A DNA stretch of 64,000 nucleotides from Bacteroidia bacterium (GCA_022760475.1 JALEFZ010000045.1:1-64000), one strand, 5' to 3'; counted from the first letter of the stretch, positions 43,011 through 52,519 are shown. Translations and numbers: made by a program. The notes: generated from the letters alone by a model not told the origin.

Positions 43011-43397
43011 ATGGAACTAGGAAGACACATGTTGTTAGAATTTGTCGGGGCAGACAAAGAAAGGCTAAATGACGAGGAAGTAATCAGAAATATGATGGTG
43101 GAGGCAGCCGAAATGATCCATGCTACGATCTTGCATCAACACTTTCACCGCTTTTATCCTCAGGGAATTACAGGAATTTTAGCTATAGCCGAAAGCCACC
43201 TTAGCATACATACATGGCCTGAACACGCCTATGCAGCTGTAGATATTTTTACTTGCGGAGATACCTCCAAACTTGAATCAGCCGCAACATTTATCCAACA
43301 TGCTTTAAAAGCCTCCAAGATGCATACAGCTTCCTTTCAGAGAGGAACTGCTCCCATACAAATGATAATGAAGAAAAATGTAAAAAGTGATTTGTAA
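43011..43397 (+). CDS. speH: S-adenosylmethionine decarboxylase proenzyme
   Basis: 128 residues, the prokaryotic class 1B size. The cleavage site ESHLS (61-65) makes the pyruvoyl group from Ser62, and His67 and Cys82 are the conserved processing and catalytic residues (ESHLSIHTWPEHAYAAVDIFTCG, 61-83). It decarboxylates SAM, giving the aminopropyl donor for spermidine. No spermidine synthase gene is adjacent. Also named speD. Divergent from the T9SS cargo gene; its stop lies 6 bases from the convergent lipoprotein stop. Confidence 0.96.
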   Translation: MELGRHMLLEFVGADKERLNDEEVIRNMMVEAAEMIHATILHQHFHRFYPQGITGILAIAESHLSIHTWPEHAYAAVDIFTCGDTSKLESAATFIQHALKASKMHTASFQRGTAPIQMIMKKNVKSDL

Positions 43398-43403
43398 AAA
43401 AAA

Positions 43404-43910
43404 TTATCTAAGGACTTCAATGTAGTCTGTAAATACAGCCTCCTCATTGCCGTTGATAGGGGTTGCTAAATTCCCATCCCTATCGTAAAATTTAATTTGG
43501 TATCGGACTTGTTCTGAACTGGCAAAAACGGAAAACAATGTTGTGAAATCAATTTTGACTGTTACCTCTCCTTGGATAGAAGGGTTTCTGGTATCCTGGG
43601 TTAGGTTCGGGATACGGTAATTGTAGATGAATTTCGAAGAATCCTGATTGGGGAAGTCGTTGATGCGCGAATCAATAAGGGTGAGGTTTACAATATTAGG
43701 ATCATCTTCAGGGGTAGCTCCTATATTTCCATCTCCATCTTCAAATCTGAATTGTACAATGATTGAATCCCTGAGGTTTTTTACTGTACCTGGGGATATA
43801 CTGATTACTTCTATTCTTGGTTCAACCGGAAATAGAGGTTCCCTGTTGCAGGCTGCAAAAAGCAGTACAAGACCAAGGCATAAGGAAAGGCTGGTTAAAA
43901 TTCTTCGCAT
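43404..43910 (-). CDS. Hypothetical lipoprotein with calcium-like loop
   Basis: 168 residues; the signal ends in LLFAAC (lipobox Cys21). The mature protein is a beta-rich Ig-like domain: RIEVISISPGTVKNLRDSIIVQFRFEDGDGNIG, with the Asp-Gly-Asp-Gly-Asn loop seen in calcium-binding turns, and a final VRYQIKFYDRDGNLATP. It is a common Bacteroidota lipoprotein type without a known role. Convergent with speH; a 319-base spacer separates it from pyruvate carboxylase. Confidence 0.78.
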   Translation of the reverse strand: MRRILTSLSLCLGLVLLFAACNREPLFPVEPRIEVISISPGTVKNLRDSIIVQFRFEDGDGNIGATPEDDPNIVNLTLIDSRINDFPNQDSSKFIYNYRIPNLTQDTRNPSIQGEVTVKIDFTTLFSVFASSEQVRYQIKFYDRDGNLATPINGNEEAVFTDYIEVLR

Positions 43911-44229
43911 CTCATCAACTATTAAAACAATATACGATAGATGTTAAAATATCTCAATACTTCTGTGCAGAGATGTTAAGCTTGCGACAAAATAGATTGA
44001 AGCTAATGGTGGATAGTGGTACGCCGACTACCTGGAAAACGGCTCATGGAACAAAAAGTTTATCATATTAAAGAAGGCATGAAATGGATATTTCCATAAA
44101 GAAAACCGCGGCATTCCGTGGTTTTGTGAAAGAGAAGCCTGTGAGATTTAAAAAAATTGAAAAAATGCCCAAATGACCCTGCATATCTCTAAGAAAATTA
44201 CTATTCTATTGAGCTGATATCATCTCTCT
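43911..44229. other. Intergenic spacer before pyruvate carboxylase
   Basis: About 320 bases holding the divergent promoters of the lipoprotein and pyc. It contains one 10-bp hairpin (44102-44125). A plus-strand frame at 43817-44071 looks spurious. No tRNA or riboswitch was recognised. Confidence 0.5.
44102..44125. repeat. Isolated hairpin in the pyc upstream region
   Basis: AAAACCGCGG (44102-44111) pairs with CCGTGGTTTT (44116-44125) with one G-U pair and a 4-base loop. A and T flanks resemble a bidirectional terminator, but no gene ends nearby; it could end a small RNA or be a leader structure of pyc. Confidence 0.5.
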
Positions 44230-47200
44230 ATGAAAAAGTTCAAAAAAGTATTGGTAGCTAATCGTGGTGAAATAGCTATACGAATTTTACGTGCCTTGTC
44301 TGAATTGAGAATCCAGACCGTTGCGGTTTATTCTTACGAAGACAGGTACTCCCTACACCGATACAAGGCGGACGAAGCCTACATGATTGGTGATGAGTCT
44401 GAGCCATTAAAACCCTATTTGGACATTGAAGGCATTATTGCGGTGGCTAAGAGAAAGGATGTAGATGCCATTCACCCAGGGTATGGTTTTCTTTCAGAGA
44501 ATGTCCAATTCGCTCGAAGGTGTAAGGAGGAAGGTTTGGTTTTTATTGGTCCAAAACCTGAGGTGATGGAAAGGTTGGGCGATAAGGTACGAGCCAAAGA
44601 AGTAGCCAAGGAAGTCGGCGTACCCTTGATTCCGGACAGTCAGGCAAGTTTAGACTCCCTTACCGTTGCACTTACAGAAGCCGGAAGAATTGGATATCCC
44701 GTCATGCTCAAGGCGGCAGCTGGAGGTGGGGGTAGGGGAATGCGGGTCATCCGCAATGAGGAAGAAATGAGTAAGTCATTTTTTGAAGCCAGAAATGAGG
44801 CAAAAACTGCCTTTGGAGATGACACCGTTTTCCTGGAAAAATTTATTGAAGATCCGAAGCACATTGAGGTGCAAATACTAGGAGACAACCATGGAAATAT
44901 CGTTCACCTTCACGAACGAGATTGTTCAGTGCAGCGACGATTCCAAAAAGTTGTGGAGGTGGCACCCTCTACACTTCCGGAGGAAGTAAAGACCAAGATC
45001 CATGGATATGCCATGAGCCTTGCCCGTCATGTCTCATACAATAATGCAGGTACTGCCGAATTTCTGGTAGATAAGTACCACAACATCTACTTCATTGAGG
45101 TTAACCCAAGGATACAGGTTGAACATACCATCACAGAAGAAATTACCGGGATCGATATTGTAAGAAGCCAGATCCTTATTGCTGCAGGAGTAGAACTACC
45201 TGCGCCTTCTATTTTCATCAGGTCTCAAGAAGATATAGAAATCAATGGCTTTGCCGTCCAATGTCGCATTACCACTGAGGACCCTGCGAATAATTTCCAG
45301 CCGGACTATGGAACTATCCTCGCATATAGGAATGCAGGTGGATTCGGGATTCGTCTCGATGAAGGTTCTTCTTATCCAGGTGCCAAAATATCTCCATTTT
45401 TTGACTCCATGTTGGTAAAAGTGTCAGCATGGGGGAGAACATTGAAGGGTGCTTCTCAGCGCATGAGGAGGACATTAAGGGAGTTTCGAATCAGAGGTGT
45501 GAAGGACAACATTCCCTTCCTGCTCAATGTAATGAATCATGATAAGTTTGTCAGAGGAGATGCTACAGTAGGATTTATCCAGAATCATCCTGAATTACTA
45601 GAGATTAGACGTAGCAGGGACCGGGCTACCAAGACCCTACGGTATTTGGGCAACGTGGCTGTAAATGGCAATCGCAGCGTAAAAAATAAATTTGATCCCA
45701 AAAAGGAATTTCGTAAGCCTGTCATTCCATTTGAAGACAGGAACCCACCTTATCCCAAAGGAACCAAAGACCTGCTGAATGAGATGGGGCGGGAGAAATT
45801 TGTGGAATGGATGAAGAACGAAAAAAGAATTCTTTTGACAGATACCACATTTAGAGACAGCCACCAGTCTTTGTTGGCGACACGCATGCGTACCATTGAC
45901 ATGTATAACATTTCCGAAACCTTCGCCCGTAGGCATCCTGGGTTATTTTCGATGGAAGTTTGGGGAGGAGCAACGTTTGATGTTTGTCTTCGATTTTTGA
46001 AGGAAGATCCGTGGGAGCGCCTTGCGATTTTTAGAAAGAAAATCCCCAATATACTACTTCAAATGCTCCTTCGAGGATCAAATGCGGTAGGTTATACGGC
46101 TTATCCTGACAACCTCGTAGAGAAATTCATAGAAAAAGCGGCGGAAACTGGTATAGATGTCTTTAGGATATTCGACTCTCTCAATTGGCTGGAAGCCATG
46201 AAAGTGTCTATCAGGACTGTCCGTGAGCGCACCAATTCACTGGCAGAGGCCTGTATATGCTATACAGGGGATATCCTTGATCCTTCCAAGAGCAAATACG
46301 ACCTGCAATATTACCTTGACCTTGCCAGGAGACTGGAAGATGAGGGCGCGCATATTCTTGCCATCAAGGACATGGCTGGTTTGTTGAAACCTTTGGCTGC
46401 GGAAAAACTCATTGGAGAACTCAAGCAAGTGGTGGACATGCCCATTCATTTGCATTCTCATGATACATCCGGAAACCAGTTGACTACCTACCTAAAAGCC
46501 CTGGAGGCCAATGTAGATGTGGTTGACCTGGCTATTTCTTCCATGTCAGGATTGACCTCTCAACCCAACATGAACTCGTTCGTGGCGATGATCGAAGGCC
46601 ATGAAAGGGAAAGCGGAGTGAATCTTGAAAGCCTGAATGAGTTTGCTAACTATTGGGAAGTGGTGAGGGAGTATTATTACCCCTTTGAGTCAGAATTGAA
46701 GGCGAGTACGGCAGAAATTTATCAAAACGAAATTCCTGGAGGGCAGTATTCCAACTTGTTGCCACAGGCCAGGTCTCTTGGTCTTGAAGATAAATTTGAG
46801 CAGATCAAAAAGAATTACGCCATTGTCAATAAGATGTTTGGTGAGATTGTGAAGGTTACGCCTTCTTCCAAGGTAGTAGGAGATATGGCTTTGTTCATGA
46901 CGTCAAATGGATATACTGAGCAGGACATCATGGAAAAGGGAGATTCCATCTCCTTCCCTGACTCCGTCAAAGCCTTTTTCCGCGGGGATCTTGGGCAGCC
47001 TTATCAGGGCTTTCCGAAGGAATTGCAGAAGATCGTCCTTAAAGACGAAACACCTTATACAGACAGGCCAAATGCACATCTGGCACCAGTAGATTTTGAC
47101 AGAGAATTTGAGGTCTTCAAGCAGGATTTCCCTGATTCAAGGATGAAGTTTACCGATTTCCTCTCATCGAAGCTGTATCCCAAGGTCTTCCAGGCATACT

Positions 47201-47670
47201 ATGATCACCTTCAGAACTTTGATGAGGTCATGAAGTTACCCACCCATGCCTTCTTCTACCCACTCAAGTCAGATGAGGAAATCCTCATCAGGATTGATCC
47301 TGGAAAGAAATTATTGGTAGAGTACCTGTACATGCTTGAACCCGATGAAAATGGGATGCGAATTGTGTATTTCCGCTTGAATGGCCAGACCCGTTCGGTC
47401 TCGATCCGCGACAATAATATCGAAGTTCAGCGCGTGGTGAACCGGAAAGTATCTGAACCCAATGACATTGGAGCACCGATTCAGGGAAAACTAACTAGAA
47501 TCATGGTTGAAGAAGGAGAAGAGGTCAAGAAGAATCAAGCTCTCTTTGTCCTGGAAGCGATGAAGATGGAGTCTACAATTACGGCAAGCAAAGCCGGAAA
47601 GGTCAAAAAGATCATCCTCGAAGAGGGAATCATGGTCGAGCCGGAAGATGCCGTCTTGGAGATGGAGTAG
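44230..47670 (+). CDS. pyc: Pyruvate carboxylase
   Basis: 1146 residues, the normal length for the single-chain enzyme. The N-terminal biotin carboxylase part has VLVANRGEIAIRILRA (8-23), the ATP loop KAAAGGGGRGMR and EVNPRIQVEHTITEE. The carboxyltransferase domain starts near 535 with LLTDTTFRDSHQSLLATRMR. The C-terminal biotinyl domain carries EAMKMES with biotin on Lys1112. It converts pyruvate and bicarbonate to oxaloacetate, refilling the citric-acid cycle and feeding gluconeogenesis. Monocistronic; a long palindrome follows. Confidence 0.98.
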   Translation: MKKFKKVLVANRGEIAIRILRALSELRIQTVAVYSYEDRYSLHRYKADEAYMIGDESEPLKPYLDIEGIIAVAKRKDVDAIHPGYGFLSENVQFARRCKEEGLVFIGPKPEVMERLGDKVRAKEVAKEVGVPLIPDSQASLDSLTVALTEAGRIGYPVMLKAAAGGGGRGMRVIRNEEEMSKSFFEARNEAKTAFGDDTVFLEKFIEDPKHIEVQILGDNHGNIVHLHERDCSVQRRFQKVVEVAPSTLPEEVKTKIHGYAMSLARHVSYNNAGTAEFLVDKYHNIYFIEVNPRIQVEHTITEEITGIDIVRSQILIAAGVELPAPSIFIRSQEDIEINGFAVQCRITTEDPANNFQPDYGTILAYRNAGGFGIRLDEGSSYPGAKISPFFDSMLVKVSAWGRTLKGASQRMRRTLREFRIRGVKDNIPFLLNVMNHDKFVRGDATVGFIQNHPELLEIRRSRDRATKTLRYLGNVAVNGNRSVKNKFDPKKEFRKPVIPFEDRNPPYPKGTKDLLNEMGREKFVEWMKNEKRILLTDTTFRDSHQSLLATRMRTIDMYNISETFARRHPGLFSMEVWGGATFDVCLRFLKEDPWERLAIFRKKIPNILLQMLLRGSNAVGYTAYPDNLVEKFIEKAAETGIDVFRIFDSLNWLEAMKVSIRTVRERTNSLAEACICYTGDILDPSKSKYDLQYYLDLARRLEDEGAHILAIKDMAGLLKPLAAEKLIGELKQVVDMPIHLHSHDTSGNQLTTYLKALEANVDVVDLAISSMSGLTSQPNMNSFVAMIEGHERESGVNLESLNEFANYWEVVREYYYPFESELKASTAEIYQNEIPGGQYSNLLPQARSLGLEDKFEQIKKNYAIVNKMFGEIVKVTPSSKVVGDMALFMTSNGYTEQDIMEKGDSISFPDSVKAFFRGDLGQPYQGFPKELQKIVLKDETPYTDRPNAHLAPVDFDREFEVFKQDFPDSRMKFTDFLSSKLYPKVFQAYYDHLQNFDEVMKLPTHAFFYPLKSDEEILIRIDPGKKLLVEYLYMLEPDENGMRIVYFRLNGQTRSVSIRDNNIEVQRVVNRKVSEPNDIGAPIQGKLTRIMVEEGEEVKKNQALFVLEAMKMESTITASKAGKVKKIILEEGIMVEPEDAVLEME

Positions 47671-47682
47671 GTCTGATGATGA

Positions 47683-47720
47683 TTTATAAAGGGATGAAAA
47701 TTTTTTCACCCCTTTATAAA
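47683..47720. terminator. Long near-perfect palindrome, probable bidirectional terminator
   Basis: TTTATAAAGGG (47683-47693) and CCCTTTATAAA (47710-47720) are perfectly complementary, and between them TGAAAA pairs with TTTTCA across a single A/C mismatch, so nearly all 38 bases pair. It lies between convergent pyc and the SIMPL gene. Confidence 0.7.
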
Positions 47721-47733
47721 TCCGCCTTGTAAC

Positions 47734-48732
47734 TTAAAACTCAAGTTTTTTCATGCCGCCATTTGGCAAGATCAAGAAGACCTCCTTCTTTGGCTCTGCC
47801 TTGATAATCGGTTGAGGCTTGGGTTTCTTATCCTCAAGGAAAAACCTCACATTCAGGCTATAGGTATATTGAATAACCGGCTCTACGATTTCAGGATTGA
47901 TCACAATGTCATACTTTCTGCTTGGAACCGGGCGGTAATATTGGGCTGTAGATTTGGTGACCTTTTTGATCTCAGATTTCGCCCTTGCTTCCAGCGAATA
48001 ATTCGCAAAGGCCTGGTAGGAAGTATATCTTTCTACTGGAAAGAAGGCCTGATCACCCTCCGAAATAATCCTTCTTTTCTCACTTAGATCTACTCCAAGG
48101 TCCTGGTAGAACTTTATTTTTTCTTTGATTAGACCTGCTGCTCGACTTCTGAGGGTGTCGTAAATGGCTTCAGTATTTTCTACGAAGTAGTCTACCTTGA
48201 CAAGGTCATAAACTTCATTTTTGGCACAAATGCTCAGGATTTTGTCCAAGGCTTCATGATCGATATACCTAATGTGAAGGTTCTTTTTTAGTTCAAAACC
48301 TCTTGGGACTTCTGTATAGGTATTTTTGCTGAATATTTTTTTAGAAACCTCATATTCATAAACAGGTACCAGTGAAATCATGTCTACATAAACCCGGGTC
48401 TTTGAGAGTTCTAGCTTTTGGATTCCATCTTTGATTTTATTGATCCTGTCATTCATCAATTTATCTGTCTCTTCGATGCTTTCACCCACCTGGGTCAGAC
48501 TGAATACAGCCACATAACTGCTTGCTGTGGTGTTGTACATGGCATTTACGCTCAGTGTGATTTCCTTGTCGTTACTTACTCGGACGATCTTTGGCAATTC
48601 GGGTTTTCTGTTGATAGATCTGGCTTGGTAGTTGGCATTTCCAAGGCTCTGGGCTTCTGCGCTGAGGGTACAGATCAAACAAAGAAGGGCTGCTATTCCA
48701 ATTTTAATTCTCATGGGATTTTTTGATTTCAT
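47734..48732 (-). CDS. Exported SIMPL-domain (DUF541) protein
   Basis: 332 residues from the ATG at 48732. An upstream ATG (48747) and a downstream one (48714) are also possible; all keep the signal peptide ending TLSAEAQ. The mature part has the SIMPL pattern: VSNDKEITLSVNAMYNTTASSYVAVFSLTQVGESIEET, then KLMNDRINKIKDGIQKLELSKTRVYVDMISLVPVYEYEV and a second half with KEKIKFYQDLGVDL. SIMPL proteins are periplasmic or outer-membrane proteins of unclear role. The C-terminal tail is basic with a Gly-Gly-Met-Lys-Lys end. A terminator separates it from the next upstream gene. Confidence 0.75.
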   Translation of the reverse strand: MKSKNPMRIKIGIAALLCLICTLSAEAQSLGNANYQARSINRKPELPKIVRVSNDKEITLSVNAMYNTTASSYVAVFSLTQVGESIEETDKLMNDRINKIKDGIQKLELSKTRVYVDMISLVPVYEYEVSKKIFSKNTYTEVPRGFELKKNLHIRYIDHEALDKILSICAKNEVYDLVKVDYFVENTEAIYDTLRSRAAGLIKEKIKFYQDLGVDLSEKRRIISEGDQAFFPVERYTSYQAFANYSLEARAKSEIKKVTKSTAQYYRPVPSRKYDIVINPEIVEPVIQYTYSLNVRFFLEDKKPKPQPIIKAEPKKEVFLILPNGGMKKLEF

Positions 48733-48773
48733 GTTTACTGAGCCCATTCTAGCCCTGATCTATAAATTGAAAA

Positions 48774-48803
48774 AGCCAAAGTGGGTAGGAAACCACTTTG
48801 GCT
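48774..48803 (-). terminator. Terminator after the exported amidotransferase-like gene
   Basis: AGCCAAAGTGG (48774-48784) and CCACTTTGGCT (48793-48803) make a perfect 11-bp stem with an 8-base loop; on the minus strand TTTTC follows. Confidence 0.9.
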
Positions 48804-48837
48804 GGGTAGGTTAAACTTTTGAGTCCCTGAGAGAAAA

Positions 48838-50097
48838 TCAGGTTTTTCTCTTTTTCTTTCTAGCAGCTGGGAAAAGGATGTTATTTAATATTAGCCTATA
48901 TCCTGGAGAACTTGGGTGCAAGGATAGGTCTGTTGGATCTTCTCCTACAAAATGCCTGTAGTCTTCTGGGTCATGGCCTCCATAGAAGGTCCACATGCCT
49001 TGTCCAAGGTTGCCGTGGATATATCTCGCCTCATCAAAGGCCTTGAGTTGGCCCATGATCAATACATCCTTTTTCAAAACCGACTTTTTGAATGAAGTGG
49101 TTTGCCCCATAAAGCCCTTTACGGTTTTCGTATGGTTTTGGCAAAGCATGGTTGGAACAGGGTCCCATTTAGCTGAAAACTCGAAAAGTGTAAAGTAATC
49201 CATAGACTCCGGGACACGGCGTCCTCCTTCATTGGAGTCGATGTTGGAAAACTCATAGGTATAGGGATTTCTGACCAACTGGAATTTTTCGAAGGCCAAG
49301 GATTTTTCATAGTCTAGTTTGGACTGTGCGCTGGGGTCAGATGGGTCTCCATCGTACATATGATCACAGATATCTACACCTTCAGCTGCTAGGGCGATAT
49401 CATAGGAGTCCGTGGCTGAACACATGGCGAAGAGGAAACCTCCTTTAGAGCAAAATTCCTTGATAGTTTTGGAAACGGCCAGCTTCATTTGACTTACTTT
49501 TTTGAAGCCGTATACCTGAGCGGTTGCTTCTTGGGATTTTACATCATCCTTGAACCACTGGGCATTTCGGTAGGTCCCATAAAACTTTCCGTACTGCCCT
49601 GTAAAGTCTTCATGGTGAAGGTGTAACCAGTCGTAATCGCTCAGTTTGCCATCCAGTACTTCTGGGTCATAAACCACTTCGTAGGGGATTTGCGCATAGG
49701 TAAGGGCCATGGTTACGGCATCGTCCCAGGGTTGTTTATTTTTCGGAGAATAGACTGCCACTTTAGGAGCCTTTTCTAATTTGACTGCATCCATATTCAC
49801 GGATTCTGAGCTTACATAAGCCAGGATCTCCGAAGATTTGGCATCGCTGATTCTTTCGTATTTTACATTTCTGATTTGTAGTTCAGTCTCAAAAATGGAG
49901 GTATATTTAAACATAAAACTTCCTCCTCTATAATTTAGCAACCAGTCTACATCCACCTGATATTCCAGTACCCAATAGGCGATCCCGTATGCTTTTAGGT
50001 GCTCAGATTGGCTGTAATCCATCGGAATAAGAAGGTAATCCGCCCTGCTGATGAAAAAAGATCCCATCAGACTCAAAAACAACATCCATCTTTTCAT
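48838..50097 (-). CDS. Exported amidotransferase-like protein, often misnamed asparagine synthetase B
   Basis: 419 residues with a signal peptide (MKRWMLFLSLMGSFFISRA), so not cytoplasmic. Residues about 110-240 look like a class I glutamine-amidotransferase-type fold: KVAVYSPKNKQPWDDAVTMALTYAQIPYEVVYDPEVLDGKLSDYDWLHL, then FCSKGGFLFAMCSATDSYDIAL with a possible nucleophile Cys. Databases call this family asparagine synthetase B, but it lacks the N-terminal Cys and the AMP-forming synthase domain of AsnB, so that name is not supported by the sequence. The C-terminus is very basic (AARKKKRKT). It lies upstream of the SIMPL gene, separated by a terminator. Substrate unknown. Confidence 0.75.
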   Translation of the reverse strand: MKRWMLFLSLMGSFFISRADYLLIPMDYSQSEHLKAYGIAYWVLEYQVDVDWLLNYRGGSFMFKYTSIFETELQIRNVKYERISDAKSSEILAYVSSESVNMDAVKLEKAPKVAVYSPKNKQPWDDAVTMALTYAQIPYEVVYDPEVLDGKLSDYDWLHLHHEDFTGQYGKFYGTYRNAQWFKDDVKSQEATAQVYGFKKVSQMKLAVSKTIKEFCSKGGFLFAMCSATDSYDIALAAEGVDICDHMYDGDPSDPSAQSKLDYEKSLAFEKFQLVRNPYTYEFSNIDSNEGGRRVPESMDYFTLFEFSAKWDPVPTMLCQNHTKTVKGFMGQTTSFKKSVLKKDVLIMGQLKAFDEARYIHGNLGQGMWTFYGGHDPEDYRHFVGEDPTDLSLHPSSPGYRLILNNILFPAARKKKRKT

Positions 50098-50274
50098 AGA
50101 GAATAATTTACTTTTTGCCCGATTGGGCCTTAATCCTATATATTTTATTAAACCTAATTTTGCGCTTATAGGTTAGGCTTAATATAATTATTTTCGTAAA
50201 AGTAAGCAGTCCCAAACGATTTGAATCTTGTTAAATTGAGTGGTGATTTGTTGCTTCTTTATTAATTTGTCTCC

Positions 50275-51540
50275 ATGAATACCATCAAATATATCCTTGA
50301 AGGCCTAAAAATGTCATTCAAGGCGATCGGTTCTAACAGTTTGAGGGCGGTACTTACCATGATGGGGGTAGCCACAGGTATTTTTGCTATCACTGGCATC
50401 CTTACCATGGTAAATTCCCTTCAAAACTCAATTACATCAAATCTCTCTGCACTAGGGAATACCACCATCTTCGTCCATCATTGGCCTTGGGCTGAAAACA
50501 GGAATGACTGGTATAAATTTATTGGAAGACCCAAAGTGAGTTATAGGGATTTCCAAAAATTGAGTTCTAAGCTGGAAAATGTACAGGCAGTAGGCTATGA
50601 GGTAAGTGCCAGGGGCCAGACCATCCAGGCTGAAGGCAGATCTGCTTCGATGATTAATGTGGTAGGTATCACAAAGGATCAAGGCAAGGTTAAAGACCTT
50701 AGTTTCAATGAGGGCAGGTTTTTTACTGATCTGGAAACCCACCTGGGAAAAAATGTATGTATTCTTGGTTCCAGCATTGCAGAAGCCCTGTACCCAAAGC
50801 AGCCTGCTGTGGGCAAATATGTCCGAGTGGGCAAGCGCAGGCTGATGGTAATTGGGGTTCAGGAAAAACAAGGTGGAAGCTTTTTTCCCGGTATGCCTTC
50901 GGAAGATGACAGGGTATATGTCCCATATAATGCTATGCGGAATATGTACAATTTGAATAAGCGTGGTATAGATAAAGTCATTGTAATCAAAGCCCGACAA
51001 TACGAAGACCTGCCTCAGGTGGAGGAGTCAACCATTGCCTTGATGAGGGCATCCAGGGGCTTGAAACCCAGAATGGAGGATAATTTTGCCATAAATAAGC
51101 AGGAAGCCCTGATGAATCGCTTTGAGTCAATCTTCGGTTATCTCGAAACTGGAGGCTGGGTAATAAGTATTTTCTCCATTTTGATTGGTGGTTTCAGCAT
51201 TGGAAACATCATGTATATCTCAGTGAAAGAACGGACCAATGAAATCGGAGTCCAGATGGCGCTGGGGTCTAGCCGGGACTTTGTTCTATTCCAGTTTTTG
51301 ATGGAAGCCATCATGCTCTGTATGATCGGAGGATTGATAGGTATTCTCATTACCCTGGGGTTGGGCACATTGATTCAAATAGGCCTTTCACAGACTGATT
51401 TGGCCTTTGAAGTAAGTTTTGCCTTAAAAGATCTTGGTATTGGCCTATTTGTCGCTTTTATTATCGGTCTGGTTGCAGGTTTGGTTCCAGCCTCTATGGC
51501 TGCCCGCCTCGATCCGGTTGTTGCCATTCGTCAATCCTAA
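50275..51540 (+). CDS. ABC transporter permease, FtsX/MacB type
   Basis: 421 residues. One N-terminal membrane helix (about 23-45, LRAVLTMMGVATGIFAITGILTM), a large periplasmic MacB-like domain (about 50-280, with VQAVGYEVSARGQTIQAEG and LGKNVCILGSSIAEALYP) and a C-terminal FtsX domain with three helices (from about 290, GGWVISIFSILIGGFSIGNIMYISVKERTNEIGVQMALGSS). Such permeases work with a LolD/MacB-type ATPase in lipoprotein or peptide export. No ATPase gene is adjacent. metF follows 22 bases later on the same strand. Confidence 0.92.
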   Translation: MNTIKYILEGLKMSFKAIGSNSLRAVLTMMGVATGIFAITGILTMVNSLQNSITSNLSALGNTTIFVHHWPWAENRNDWYKFIGRPKVSYRDFQKLSSKLENVQAVGYEVSARGQTIQAEGRSASMINVVGITKDQGKVKDLSFNEGRFFTDLETHLGKNVCILGSSIAEALYPKQPAVGKYVRVGKRRLMVIGVQEKQGGSFFPGMPSEDDRVYVPYNAMRNMYNLNKRGIDKVIVIKARQYEDLPQVEESTIALMRASRGLKPRMEDNFAINKQEALMNRFESIFGYLETGGWVISIFSILIGGFSIGNIMYISVKERTNEIGVQMALGSSRDFVLFQFLMEAIMLCMIGGLIGILITLGLGTLIQIGLSQTDLAFEVSFALKDLGIGLFVAFIIGLVAGLVPASMAARLDPVVAIRQS

Positions 51541-51562
51541 CATATCATAATAATCAACTTAC

Positions 51563-52519
51563 ATGCACGTAGTTGAACACCTGATTAATTCCAAAAATCC
51601 AACTGTAAGCCTGGAAATCATTCCTCCCAAAAGAGGTCGAAATATCCAGAAACTTCACGATGCCATAGAATCTGTCATTCCATTTAATCCTCCATTCATT
51701 GACGTCACCAGTCATGCTGCGGAAGTGATTTGGGAAGAAATGCCAGACGGCTCATTTAAAAAGAAGGTAAAGAGAAAAAGCCCCGGCACCTTTGGGCTTT
51801 GTGCAGCGATCAAGTACAAGTATAACCTGGAGCCGGTACCGCATATGCTCTGTGGGGGCTTTACCCGCGAGGAAACGGAAGATGCCCTCATTGAATTAAA
51901 TTACCTGGGTATTGAAAATGTCTTGGCCATCCGCGGGGATAAAAACAACATTCGTCAGATTCCTAATGACCGGTCTACCAACTCCTACGCACTGGATCTG
52001 GTAAAGCAAATTGATGGAATGAATCATGGCTATTACCTGGATGAACTTATAGATGCAGCCAAAACTAACTTTTGCGTTGGGGTGGCTTGTTATCCCGAAA
52101 AGCATTTTGAGTGTCCCAACCCCGAGTTTGGCCTGAAAATTCTGAAGGAAAAGGAAGATGCGGGTGCCCATTATGCGGTATCTCAAATGTTTTATGACAC
52201 CAACAAATTCATAGAATACGTCCAGGCTGCAAGGGATTACGGCATTAAAATGCCAATCATTCCAGGTATGAAAATCATGACCAGCAAACGTCAATTGACG
52301 AAATTGCCTTCGGTATTCCACGTTGACATTCCGATGGAACTAACCGAAAGGATGTTTGCGGCAAAGGATAGAAAAGATGAGATTCAGGTGGGCATTGATT
52401 GGGCTATCAAGCAATCCGTCCAGTTGTTGGAGGCAGGATTCCCTTACTTGCATTTCTACATCATGAGTAATACAAGCCCATTTTTGAGGATGATGGAGCA
52501 ATTAAAAGTCAAGATCTAA
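51563..52519 (+). CDS. metF: 5,10-methylenetetrahydrofolate reductase
   Basis: 318 residues, typical bacterial length. It has SLEIIPPKRGRN near the start (the catalytic-Glu block), DVTSHAAEV, VPHMLCGGFTREE, NVLAIRGDKN (flavin-binding), and VGVACYPEKHFECPN ... GAHYAVSQMFYDTNKFIEYV. It reduces methylene-THF to methyl-THF with FAD and NADH for methionine synthesis. The usual FEFFPPK is LEIIPPK here. It is 22 bases after the permease; no SAM riboswitch was seen. Confidence 0.95.
   Translation: MHVVEHLINSKNPTVSLEIIPPKRGRNIQKLHDAIESVIPFNPPFIDVTSHAAEVIWEEMPDGSFKKKVKRKSPGTFGLCAAIKYKYNLEPVPHMLCGGFTREETEDALIELNYLGIENVLAIRGDKNNIRQIPNDRSTNSYALDLVKQIDGMNHGYYLDELIDAAKTNFCVGVACYPEKHFECPNPEFGLKILKEKEDAGAHYAVSQMFYDTNKFIEYVQAARDYGIKMPIIPGMKIMTSKRQLTKLPSVFHVDIPMELTERMFAAKDRKDEIQVGIDWAIKQSVQLLEAGFPYLHFYIMSNTSPFLRMMEQLKVKI

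Noticed and set aside
43817-44071. 84-codon frame overlapping the lipoprotein start and spacer
   Set aside because: Mostly antisense to the lipoprotein signal region; no protein-like pattern.
50452-51000. 182-codon antisense frame within the ABC permease
   Set aside because: The plus-strand protein is a clear MacB/FtsX permease through this stretch.
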